Source: Patiria miniata (lineage: Eukaryota; Echinodermata; Asteroidea; Valvatida; Asterinidae). Taken from it: DNA of 64,000 nt. Positions 11,217-23,100 of the stretch are shown one piece after another. Every line of letters begins with the position of its first letter. Position 1 is the first letter of the stretch. The notes beneath the pieces were generated by a model. That model had not been told where the DNA came from and searched no databases. It saw nothing but the letters and a program-made list of their open reading frames with translations. The stretch spans positions 15,551,405-15,615,404 of the forward strand of contig NW_024037056.1 in NCBI RefSeq assembly GCF_015706575.1. Reading direction: 5' to 3'. Both the position numbers and the translations under genes were made by a program.

Positions 11217-13599
11217 GGGAAAAAACTTGTTCAGCCGATGCGTCTCTGCATGATCAAACGTGGTCGGACCACTGAAAAAAAAAATTTTGTGTCAACAGAA
11301 GATAAAATAGTTCCCTTGCAGGTAAAATAGTTCCCTTGAAGTGACAATTAAGCTAAACTTACTAATTACGATAAGTCAAAAAGGTCAAAATACATATGTT
11401 TTTATCACGATGTCCACTTATCGGCATCCGAAGGTATGGCAGCATCAACATTTTGGTTGTGTGGACAATTTGGGGGGGGGGGGGGCTTCAAACATTTTGT
11501 ATGGCTCAAGAGCGTAGTTTAAGCAATTACAAAAATACTATGCGGACATTTAAAAAAGATCTCCGAAAAGGGAAGATACACACTTGAATGCCTAGCAAGA
11601 GGTTGCAACATGTCTTGTACATGTAAATAATATTCGATATATTGAATATAATTGATATTAGCATCGATGATCAAAAATGACGATATTGAGGGGCCATAAA
11701 TGGAACACATGTTCAAAATGTCTGAAAGTAAAAATATATTTGAAGAACTATAAAAAGAACTGAAAAATGTTGAATTCTATCCGTCACTGCCAGGTTTTTC
11801 AGATATGAGTGAAATTGAGATCTGTGAGAATGGAGCAAAAATGAAAAATACAAGAGTCCGCTTTTTGTTTCACTGATGACAAAATAAGTTGTTTTCCTAA
11901 TGACGCAGCTGCGTCTTTTGTTCGCCTTCAAACTCAGATCATCAAAATTCCTGTCTGGTGGTTGACGTGACATTCTGATTTACGACCAAGGCGACGCTTT
12001 TCTATTTTCTCCATTTTTTTGGCAGAAAAATAATCATTTGAAACATTGGGAAAAAAAAGAAAATTTAGTTATGATGTTTTTTCCCGCCCTTTTTTTTTTA
12101 CATTAAAGCAAACAAATTTGAAGCTTCAATTCAATTGGCCATTTTATTTATTTCTAAAACTACATTAGAAGTATTTCAAAAGTACCAATTGCACTAGAAT
12201 TGTTGGGGGAAAAATCTGGTGTTCCAACCAATTTTTTTTTTTTTTTTTAAGGGGGGGGGGAGGATTACAAATATGTCTTTACCCATGTATGCAAAGTGAA
12301 AGAAAATTCTTTCAGAACCAAGTCATCTAAAATTTGTGCAAATCCTTGGTCTCGTTTTCATTCGATCATGCAAAGAATTGAAATCGCACCAAAGCTATTT
12401 CTGTTAAACTGAAAATTGCAAGAAAAATATCCGTCTCCTAGATTTCGGTTTAAAGATTGGTATACAAAAGGAAATATTTAAATAAGTTTGAAAATAATTT
12501 GTTCACACTGTTAACGCCCAATGCCCATAAAGTGGTTAAACTTACATATTTCTGTGTGTAGGTGTATTTTTTTTTTTTTTATGAAGACACAAAATAAATT
12601 GTACAGGCATGCAACTTTTCCCTCGTATCCACTGATTTTCTCGTTTTTCATTTCTCATGAATGCCATTTCAAAGTGAAAAACACTGTACAAAGTCTTGTG
12701 TGGTTTGGAATTTCCTCGTTTTTTTTCTTCTAAATTCCAAGTTGCATGTCTGATGTAGTTTTGATATTAAAATGTGCTTCACTCGAAAACCTACAGCTTT
12801 TACTACAGGTATGTTTCCCTTGCACAGCTTAATGCAGTACTTTACAAAAACGGGAGAATTTTTTGTAATCCTTTGTGAAGTATGTTTAGAACAACTCCCA
12901 AACAATCTACGTTTGGAATTCTCTCTGGTCGCTTATTAACACCAGTAATCCCTTCCCAAAATGCCACAAACTTCAAAGGCTTGGTAAAGTTATATCCCAT
13001 TCATATTGAAAGTAGCCTAGCTTTTGTTGATGGGTGTTTGTGGGGGTGATTTCTAAAGGATCAAGGGTATTAGAGTTAAAGCAAACATTCATAAAAAAAG
13101 GTGTACCCCTGATTGTGATCTTAATTGAAGTGACAAACATTGGGGGTAATTATACACAGAGGGGCGGGCTTATACCCAAACTAAGGTACCAGTACTCTAC
13201 CCCTATTGGGCACCTGGTGTGCATGCAGTGATGCTGGATATAGTGTGTCATGTGGGTGGTATCATTTGGAATTATGCTCACAGTTAGTGCGGTCGCTCAA
13301 ACGTTGACAGACAGTGCGGTTTTTCTTTCTTTTATCAGAACACTGATTTCTATCTCTTTGATTGGCTTGCCTTCACTTGCCCTGGACAAATTTGTTTAAG
13401 AAACAACAAGATTTTATTTTTTTTAAAGTTGGCAGTTTTCCATTCACCGGTTGGAAGAAAGGGTTGGTTATTTTGGGTGGTTTCTTGTTGTCAAGCACTG
13501 AGTGTTGAGCCTTCCGCTGCGGTTTCTCTATACGAAACACAGGCTTTACTGAAAACCTTTCGCATCCATGTTTGAAACGGCTGTCCTGATGCATGTTAT

Positions 13600-14072
13600 C
13601 GGTGACTAGGATAGAGTGCTGTCGCAGTAGTAACTGATCCGTATTGGATTTGGAAAGCACAGCTTTTCAGGGCTCGGTTGTTTGTTGGGCATCGCACTGA
13701 TCACAGACACCAGAAGCTCAATTTGGCTGCTGACCCTGCTTGCTGAAGTCTGCACATCACTGCTCACAGTATCCAGCAGAGGACACAGCTCCTACTCTGG
13801 ACTACAGCACTGTAGAGACCATCTCCGTACTGCACAGTGCACACAGTTTGCATAGTGTCTATACACCAACAGTGGAGCAACCCGCATCGACGGAGCAACC
13901 GTGCCGCCCGTTCTCACCACCGGTCGAGTGATTCAGCGCCCGGTCGCCAGTCAACGGCATCAGCCCCAGCATCCTCGTAGTACACGCACCCGCATGCTGC
14001 ACACTGCTTACCGTTGTCGTTCATACAGTACAGTCAACGGCACGTTCAGCAAGTGTTGAAGATTTTGATACA
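13600..14072 (+). promoter_or_regulatory. Putative promoter-proximal region and 5' leader of the OSR gene
   Basis: From about 13660 the sequence becomes richer in C, G and CpG up to the start codon at 14073, as expected for a leader. No TATA box or defined start site could be picked. The start codon has the context ACAATGG. The nearest in-frame upstream stop is TGA at 13929-13931, with no in-frame ATG between, so 14073 is the first in-frame start. An upstream ORF of 21 codons lies at 13994-14059. Confidence 0.5.
13994..14059 (+). other. Upstream ORF (21 codons) in the putative OSR leader
   Basis: An ATG at 13994 opens a 21-codon frame ending at TGA 14057-14059, 13 bases before the OSR start codon and in a different frame. 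If transcription begins upstream of 13994, ribosomes would meet this ORF first. The peptide resembles nothing known to me. Its use is an inference. Confidence 0.4.
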
Positions 14073-14160
14073 ATGGAGGCCAACCCAATGTCCATGTACT
14101 ACAGCTGGCAACTTTACCTCTCGGCCTGCCGGGACCAAAACATTTACCTGTGGCACAAAG
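14073..14160 (+). CDS. OSR: OSR coding exon 1 (N-terminal 29 residues)
   Basis: Starts at ATG 14073 ([20 protein letters not shown]...) and ends ...WHK plus one base at a good donor, AAAG/GTAGGC. The final G (phase 1) joins AG at 37537 to make Glu30, exactly the phase exon 2 needs. The exon sits at the end of a CpG-enriched leader and has an in-frame stop upstream. No similarity is claimed for the peptide itself; a cDNA would confirm the link. Confidence 0.72.
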
Positions 14161-17100
14161 GTAGGCCAGATTTTCCCCCCTTTTCTGGAAAAGTCCATCA
14201 CTCCCTCCCTGAACCCATTTTTGGCAAAAATTGCAAGAATTTCTGCCATGTTTTGTAAATTTTTCAGAGCCATTTTGGTGGTGATGATAGAAAAATTTTC
14301 TCTAAAATCCAGAGTTTATATTTCCTCAATGAACTGATGTTTCTAAGGGGAAATGTCTTCATGTTTCGTTTTTGCTCTGAAAACAGTTCATATTTGTCTG
14401 TTTTAATCAGTTAGATTTTTATAGGAATTTTATCGATGAAATCTTTTCTGAAACAATGGTGCGGCAGACATCTTGTCCTCATTTTCTTGACCTCTTGCTC
14501 CTATTTTCGCCTCCAAATTTCCACCAGATTTTGTCAATTTTACCACAGTTTTGAGAACTTGGGGTAACCTAGGGAAATCAGCACCCGATTTCGTGGAGTG
14601 AATTTGGAAGAAAGTAGCCCCCTTTTTCGGAAATTCGTGGAATGGTCTTGCTTGGTTGCTGTCGACGCAACTCATGCAAAAAACATCATGGTGCCATGAT
14701 GTTATAAGCAGCTAATTTGAGATCAAATATGTCCGCTAAATTAGGATATAATTCCATCAGGAAAATATCGCAGTGATGTTGCTGCAGTACAATAAATTTC
14801 ATGTCCGTGATGAAACATTTAATATTTCTCTAATTTAGGAGTTTAATTTTTGTGTTTGAATTGGAAGAATGGGCATGATACATTGAATCGTGTACAACTA
14901 TGTACTTTGTGGGTACCTTATTTCAGAATAGTGAATTGATCAAGGAAATAAAATGTGAACATGTACCTGCAAAAATGAAATGTGTATTTTGGCCTCATTG
15001 AGAGATCAGAAACTAAGGAATTGTTCAGTTAATTTCGTTGACCGAACCAACTAAACAAAAGTGGCCGACTCGGTATGAAAAATTGTAAAATTTCGTGCCA
15101 TCAATTTGCCAGACTTTGCTGATTGGCGTTGCGACGCCGGTACGTACGGTAAACTATGATGAATTCTACAGCAAGAAACAATCTCATTTTTCCCAAGAAC
15201 CAGGTGAAGACAAAGACATGTTGATGATTTCATTGTCCCTTGATGAAGATTTTGAAGATCTGTTATTTTTGTTTTTTTAATGAACAAGCTCTGTTCAGCA
15301 CGCCGTCTGTGTTTCAAAAATGAATGTATTCTTTCTCCAAATCTTTTTCTTTCTTCTGTTCCCCCCATTTTTGATGTCAATATTTTAGAGCTGAGATTTC
15401 TGAGATTTCCTGACTACTTATAAAAACCTTTTTTTTTCCCTCATTTGAATCTGAGTCTGTTAAGGATGTCTGAATGTTTTTTTGTTGCTGCCCCTATCAT
15501 GTGTCGTACATGTATATCGTTTTGTGACATTCGATGCTTTTATGCATGTACGTGAATGTTCTTGCAATGGTGTTATCTTGCGGGCTGGCAGGGTTTCGAA
15601 ACATTGTAAACGCGTTGTTTGAGAGGTGGCTGAAATGTTGTTGAAATAGTTTTCTGGCATTGAAAAATGATGTACCTGCAGTCGAATCGAAATTAATATC
15701 TTCCTTTGAGTTCTTCCGAAGTTGAAAAAAAAAAAACGATGACAGCATTGCATTCAGTTGATGTGACAAATTTTTGCTTACTCTGCACAAAACTACATTG
15801 CGGATTACAAAATTTAGTCATTTTTCCTCAATTTTCTATTCCAAGACCGTGTTAAATCCTATCTTTTTTTACCTTCAAGGACCAAACCCTTTTTTGATTT
15901 GAAACAGTTCACAGACTTCAAAGCTTATTATGTAAAAAAAAAAATGGCCCTGACGACATCTTTTCACTTTTTTGCAGGCTAGCAAATAAATTCCCTTCAA
16001 AAATTAATTTTAACAAGGTTTATGAGTTGGTTTTGAAAAAGAAATGGGTTGATTGTGTTTTCTTACTGCCAGATTCTGGAGTAGTCTTTTGGGAGCTGTA
16101 TCATTTCAAACTCAAGTTTTGAGATCTCCAATTCGATACAGATTCTTACAATGTAAAACATGACTTTCAACTTCTGTCCCGTAGTACCAATTGTGGCTAC
16201 AAAATAGTAAAAAAAACCTCAATTTTTGCCAAAATTCTTGTGTTTGCAGTGATTTGAAGTATTGGATAGAAACTGCTTCATCCATTTCCGTTGAAACATT
16301 TCTTACTTGCCGAAAATATGGGGATAAAAATGGCTACTTTCCCCTCCATATGGAACAGATGTGATTTTGTGTGTGCATGACTTTGTGACTAATTCTTACT
16401 CATGCGCTGTCCACTTCTACACATCATACCTTAATTTCCATACAGTTGAAAAACTACATCTGTTGCAGAATTTTATAACAAAATATCGTCTTAGGATTCA
16501 GAATTGTGTTAATTTTTTTGTCTGGAACGTGTCCGCTTTTGTTCCATCCATGTTCTAGGTTTCTTGTCAGTTTTGAAACTACAGAATTTGAAACAAATAT
16601 CATGTTTGTACTCAATTTTTCTGTCAGGAAAATGTCAGCTTTCGCTCCATTCATGTTCTAGGTTTCTTGTTAGTTTTGAAACTACAGAATTTGAAACAAA
16701 TATCATGTTTGTACTCAATTTTTCTGTCAGGAAAATGTCAGATTTTGTTCCATCCATGTTCTAGGTTTCTTGTCAGTTTTGAAACTACAGAATTTGGAAA
16801 CAAATATCATGTTTGTACTCAATTTTTCTGTCAAGAAAATGTCAGATCTGTTCCATCCATTTTCTAGGTTTCTTGTCAGTTTTGAAACTAGGGAATTTGA
16901 AACAAATATCATGTTTGTACTCAATTTTTCTGTCAGGAAAACGTCAGCTTTCGTTCCATCCATGTACTAGGTTTCTTGTCAGTTTTGATACTACAGAATT
17001 TTGAAACAAATATCATGTTTGTACTCATTTTTGTCAGGAAAATGTCAGCTTTTGTTCCATCCATGTTCTTAGTTTCTTGTCAGTTTTGAAACTACAGAAT

Positions 17101-20100
17101 TTGGAAACAAATATCATTTATTTACTCAATTTGTCTGTCAAGAAAGTTTCAGCTTTTTGTTCACGTTTTAGATTTTTTTGTCACTTTTGAAACTGCAGAA
17201 TTTTGAAACAAATATAATATTTGTACTCAAGTTGTTTGTTTGGAAGTTTCAGATTTCATTCTGTAAATGTTTTAGATTTTTTTTGTGTCAGTTTTGAAAC
17301 TACAGAATTTTGAAACAAACAACATTATTGCCCTCAATTTGTTCGGAAGGTTTCAACTTTTATTCTGTCCACGTTTTAGATTTTTTTTTCTGGTCAGTTT
17401 TGAAATTACAGAATTTTGAAACAAACATCTGTTTCTTGTTAATTTTTTTTCAGTCTGGATAGTTTCATCTTTTGTTTTCTCCATAGTTTAGCTTTCTTGT
17501 AAGTTTTGAAATTTGCAGAATTTTGAAAAAGATATCAATCTTTTTTGTTCATTGTTTTGGATAGAATGTTTTGGAAGTACCCGATTTTGTTCAGCACATG
17601 TTTTGAGTTTTTCATCATTTTTTGTTCATTCTTTTGATCTGGACAGAGTCGGCTTTAGTTCAGTTCAGTCAGTTTTGTTCACATTCTAGGTTTTGTTGTC
17701 AATCTGAAACTGCCGGCCAATGTATGCAGAATTTTGAAACAAATATCAGCTTCTGTAAATTTTTGTACAATTATTCTACATGAATATTTAAGGTTTCATT
17801 TCAGTTTTTGAACTGCAAAAATTGAAACAAATACTAGGTTTGCATTCGTTTTTGGATGTTTTAGTTTCTGTTCTGTCTTTGTTTCAGGTTTTTCTTGTTA
17901 ATTTTGGAACTTCCAAAAATGGCAGCATACACATATGAACAAAACAAACGGTTGATTTTCAAGGAAGAAACAATTTGCGTAACTTATAGGTAATTTTGTT
18001 TTAATCGTCTTAAGGATGATTAGAAGAAAAAAAAGGAATTGAAACAGATTTTGTTTCTTGTGGCAATACAAAGCTCTGCCTAATGAGTTTTAATTTCTGG
18101 TCATAAAGTGAAAGTATCATATAAGCGAAACAAAAAGTGTCAATTGCGTTACATCTGGAACCGAATGGAACACTTGTCACTTGCATTTCTGACTGGGTTG
18201 TGCAGAATTGATCGGTCTACAACACCAGAATGATTGGCGTGACCAAAAGGACAGCAAGATCGCTTGAAAAAACTCTCCGCTTGTGCATTAAAATTGGGCA
18301 AAATTTATTGAGTTTCTGGTGTCTATATAGGGCCTATATGCAATACAGAATCATGCTGTATCAAGTTCATTCTTCTGCATGTACATGTTCTTTGTATAGA
18401 CTAATCTGGCGGTAGCCATTTTTCTGAGGTGGCACCAGGGTCGCTTGAGTCACGCTCACGTAGTACATACGCACTTGGAGATCCTTCGTCCAATAGAGTT
18501 ACCAAAATGCACTCGCGCCTTGTCTTTAAGAACGCGTACAGCATGCGCTTGAGTGTGATATCGCTGCAGTAACTGCTTCTAATTCTGGTTGCAAGTTTCC
18601 GCTATAGACCCCTATACATTTGTACCATCGATCTTTCAGTAGCTTGTAGACATACATTGTATGTGCAGCAGAAAATATTTGAAAGGAAGTATCTTTTTAA
18701 AACAGTTTACCCCTAAAATGGTGGAATCGATTTTAAATATGGATAATCGCTGACTCTTTATGAGCATTAACAGAAATAAAACCAATAATTTTCCAGGGGG
18801 AAAATGGATAAAATGAAAGGTCACGGGGATAGCATTTTTCCAAATTTTTCCAGATTCTTGATAAAAAAAACCTTGTTAATTAACGATCAGTTTTCATCAC
18901 TGTGTTTTGTTTTGTTTTCTGTTTTGGTCCAAGGTTTATGTAAAAAAAAAATTGCAGTTTAAGGGAGTGCCTACACTATTATGTTCTGTTCATAGATCTT
19001 GTGTTGCTCTGAAACTCGACCAAATTTTTTTCATGGTTTTTTCATTTTCTCCCAATCTCAAAAACCTGAAGAATTTGAAAATACTGAAAAGGAATAATAA
19101 AGAATTTAGCACATTTGTAAAGAAAATCATGGGTTAATTTTATTGGGCATAATGAAAGAAAAAAGCGTAGCACCGCAGACACTTGGCAATATTTCAAATA
19201 TCTGGACACTGGAAAAATTTTCCCCTTCCGTAATGACGGACTGTTTGGCCTGTTGAGAGCCTCGTGTATCAACCGCACACGACAGCATCGCCTCGGACGT
19301 ACCTTGGACTCGCAACGAAATCCCCAGGAAAATAATCCATCCCATAGAGCTACTCCCGAGATGAACGCGAGACACTGAGTGGTTGGGGAGTAATAAAACA
19401 CTGCTCGGTTATTTGCATGTGTGGAGGTTCATCACGGCTCATGTTGTCTTCACGGGAAAAGAAATAATAATTTGCATTTGTGTGTGTGTGGAAAATCTGA
19501 TGATTTCCTATAGTGGTTCAATTAAGTCTTATTTCTTAAGATTGAAAATCCAACTTAAACTAGAACCTTTTACGGCAAATATATTTGTAGGTGATGGGAT
19601 TGTGCCTTTGATGATACAAGCATGGCATTTGGCACACAGTCAGAGAATGTCATGAGAAAGATATTTGGCTATAGGGCCATCGCAGAATTGTCCTTTGAAA
19701 AAACGTTGGTAGAATAACAGTAATGGCAGCCATTTTAAACATTTTGAAAATTGCTTTTTATTCTACCTATATTTTTTCCAAGGACAAATCTGCGATGGCC
19801 TCTATAGCCAGATATGTTTCTCTGACTGTATGCCAAATGCCATGCTCGTATCATCAAAGACCCAATTCCCCCAAATATTTCCCCTATCTGCCCCTCTACC
19901 GGTACCTTTTGCTCTCTGATTACGTTGCTTGTTCGATAACACTCATCACAAAATTTGTCTTTATGCTTCATACATGTACACAGATCAAGCCCAATAGTCA
20001 AAAACAAAAATAACTCCGTGATATTTTGTACGTACCATTTTCAATATACACATAATTTTTGGTGTAAATTGTTTTGGTTTGCAAACTAGCATTTCACTGC

Positions 20101-23100
20101 TTTAAAGGAAAGGGAAACAAAAATCCAAACATGATTGAGGCAAAACTGTGCCTACTATAGAGAAAGTGAGTTGATATACTCGATGTCAAAGCGTATTGTT
20201 TTTATGCTGTCTAATTAGGGTGCTTTTAAAATTGTACTGTATTCTTTCATAGATTCTACACTTTGTTTGTTGAATATTTTGGCACGTTACGCACACTGCG
20301 TGTGTTACTAACACTGAAACCCTGTACTTTGTTTCATATCTTCTGTATCCTTGCAGGAGTGTTAGTGGTGCATCTGATGAATTGATACTGTTCGGCAGAT
20401 TGCGAAAAAATTCACAACTAACAGAAATATTATCTAACCAATTTGATTGAAAACACATCAACAAGGTGTCGTCTGTCGCGCTACTTTTTTTTGAGAAACC
20501 TAAACTTGTACACGTGCGAGTTCACGTAACTGTAGATGTCAAAGATTCTATAATAATCAAAAAAAATTAATTGTTGCACATCATTAAGCATGGCAGCTAT
20601 ATTTCTGCACTTGTTTGTACACGATGTGCATGTACATGTACATGTACACTATCTAAAGTGAGAAAATTTTAGTATTTAAGATGAATTTAAAACGCAACAA
20701 AGACTCATGCAAATTTATTTGTTCAGTTTTTAATTGTTTTATAATTAGAATCCTAGGTTTAACAATCTAACCCATACCCAAATTGTCATCAAAATTTCAG
20801 TGCCTGTTCTGTGCATTTTCTTTTTTTAGAAATCGGTTGTGTTTTAAAATTGGCTTAGATTAATGTTTTGCTCGCGTTCAAGATCTTGCTTAGTATACAC
20901 ATAGAATTGGACATTGCTTAAACTGAACAGTTTTGAATTTGGAGCATATTTTGGAGTTTTTCTTGCCAAAATATGTCATCTTTCCCCCTGATATTCACTT
21001 ATCTTTGCTACTTCTTTGTTGTAGTGTTCATCAAGTTAACCTCAAAGCCAGCAGTTAATCATTGCAACCAGAATTCACACCTGAAAAAAACCACTGCAAT
21101 TAAAAAAAAAAAAGAGGAAGAAACCTCAATTTTCAGTTTCATGTTTTATAAATCTCCTTCTGAATTTCTCTGTCCAAAAATAGCGGAACTTCAGTTCAAA
21201 AAATCGCAATCGCTTGAATCTACTATCCCGCTTTCTGAGGGTTCGCAACCCCAAAACCAGCAGTCAGGAAGCATTTTAACTACTTATTACTTATATCACT
21301 AAAAAAAAAAGAAAAAAAAGTGCAATAGAAAAAGAAAGGAGACGTGCTTTCCATTTTTGGTTATTTCCTCCTGAAGTCCTCCCTCCCTTCCCCCCCCCCC
21401 TAAAAAAAGAGGAACTGAAATTCAAAAATTGCAATCACTTAAAACCACTTTGCCTTTTTGAGGAAGGCAGTTGGCCAAAAAAATACCACAGACATCTGGT
21501 TACTGTTTCCAAAAACAGGGAAAGAACCACTGGAAAAAAAATCAAGAGGAACAGTAAAACAAATAAATTGAAGAAAAACAACATTGATTTGAGAAAAAAA
21601 AAGTGTACAGTGTGCCAACGGAAGATAAAAATGACACTACTCCCATGGCACGCACAGGACGCTGTATTTTTAACAGTTTCCTTCCCTTTTGCAATGTTGT
21701 TTTTCACTCCTTTTTTTTCCTGCAGGCCAAAACAATATCCTTTTACCGAATGTTGTTCGAATACATCTCAAGTCCGGGTTCTTGTTTGTAAAAACCTCTA
21801 GAAAACATACTTGAGTAAATACCAAAAGTATTTTACCCCTCTTATCAAAATGAGGAATTACGCTAAATGATATTGAAACGTGTGTCCTTATGTTACATAC
21901 AAAATAAAACTTGAGGCGGTGGAAAATGATTTCCCCAACAGTATGCGACTTGTGCCAGATTTTGTGACCTGTTCCAACAAAACGAAAGTAAATTTGCACT
22001 TTGTAGTAAAAGTCCTGTGTTTTTTATGTAAGTGAAAGGTTTGATTAAATGATGTTAATTTTGAAAACATGCTTCTCTGACAATTCTAAATCTCAAAATC
22101 ACAACAACAAAAAGTATCTTAAAAATGCACCACATTGTGTCAAGCCAGCCCTCATGTGAACAAATTACATCAAAACTAGTTGAAAAATTACATTTAAAGA
22201 AATAAGGTGTCAGCATAATTAAGAATTAAACAAAAGACAATTATATTTAACTGACCTTTAGAAATCCATTTATGAATGAAATTTTAAGCTTGAAAGACAA
22301 AAGACTTACAAAATACAGAAGAAAATTTCAATGTAGTGACACAATCATCACCTCAGTGTTAGTCCCATAGTAACCTGAAATTGGAAAAATTAGGGGGAAA
22401 CAAATTTATAAAAATTGAACAAGAAAGATCAACACCTCGTGCGGAGAAATCTAGGCACTCACAGTGAGCAGTCCCCAAAATAATCAAATGAGAAAAACGA
22501 TGGACTGATTATTCGTCATCAAATTTTATAACAGTTGTTTACTCACGCCCCGGCCGGGCCTCTCCACTTTTCACCCGCACCGCCCAGTCGGGGGCCCGTC
22601 ACTGTCTATTTTCCCCCGCCGTGACCACACTCCGCTAGGGCCACGACGGTCGCTACTGGATCAGCACCGGCTGTGCCCAGGCCCTGCCGAGGTGGCAAAT
22701 TCAGGGGAGACTTTGGAGCCGTTTTGCCGAGGGTCACACGCTACGGACGCGGTGCTGCTTGGCCGCTAGAACGTGCATAGAGAACTGTGCAAGGAGTGCT
22801 CTGAAAATGGACTACATAACGTGTACAGCAGTTAAAATTATAATCAGACTTAGGCTATTTTCTCACCACATATAATATTTAAAAACTGGATTTTCTTTTT
22901 CAGGTTTTGTTCTGAAATTATTTTTTTAAATTTAATTATTGAAAGAATAAGAGTCTGCTTGCAGCTTCCAAGACTTTATGATGCTGGTTCATTTGTCTGA
23001 GCAAGTTATTTTTTCTAGTTTTACCCTCGGCATGTGAAATATTTTTCTCATATTTTCCTCAAATTTTTTACTCCTAAAGCCTAGAAGGCTAGATGCAGTT

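Larger units (their letters stand above)
351..13600. other. Intergenic DNA upstream of the OSR gene, no recognisable gene
   Basis: Frames are short and I recognise no protein family or reverse-transcriptase/transposase motif on either strand. Contents: poly-G/poly-C runs (about 702-718, 752-763, 5163-5184, 5222-5231, 10084-10093, 11471-11484), a TTAA-flanked element, a 20-bp-unit array, a 44-nt poly-C run, a foldback repeat and a 53/106-bp array, each listed separately. The stretches 2700-6200 and 11250-13250 hold only AT-rich unique-looking sequence. Confidence 0.6.

Noticed and set aside
16564..17004. Several overlapping frames with repeated [20 protein letters not shown]
   Set aside because: Frames recur every 103 bp because of the satellite array.
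16446..17110. Regular array that could be taken for CRISPR
   Set aside because: Units are contiguous 103-bp repeats with no distinct spacers and no cas genes, in an animal genome.
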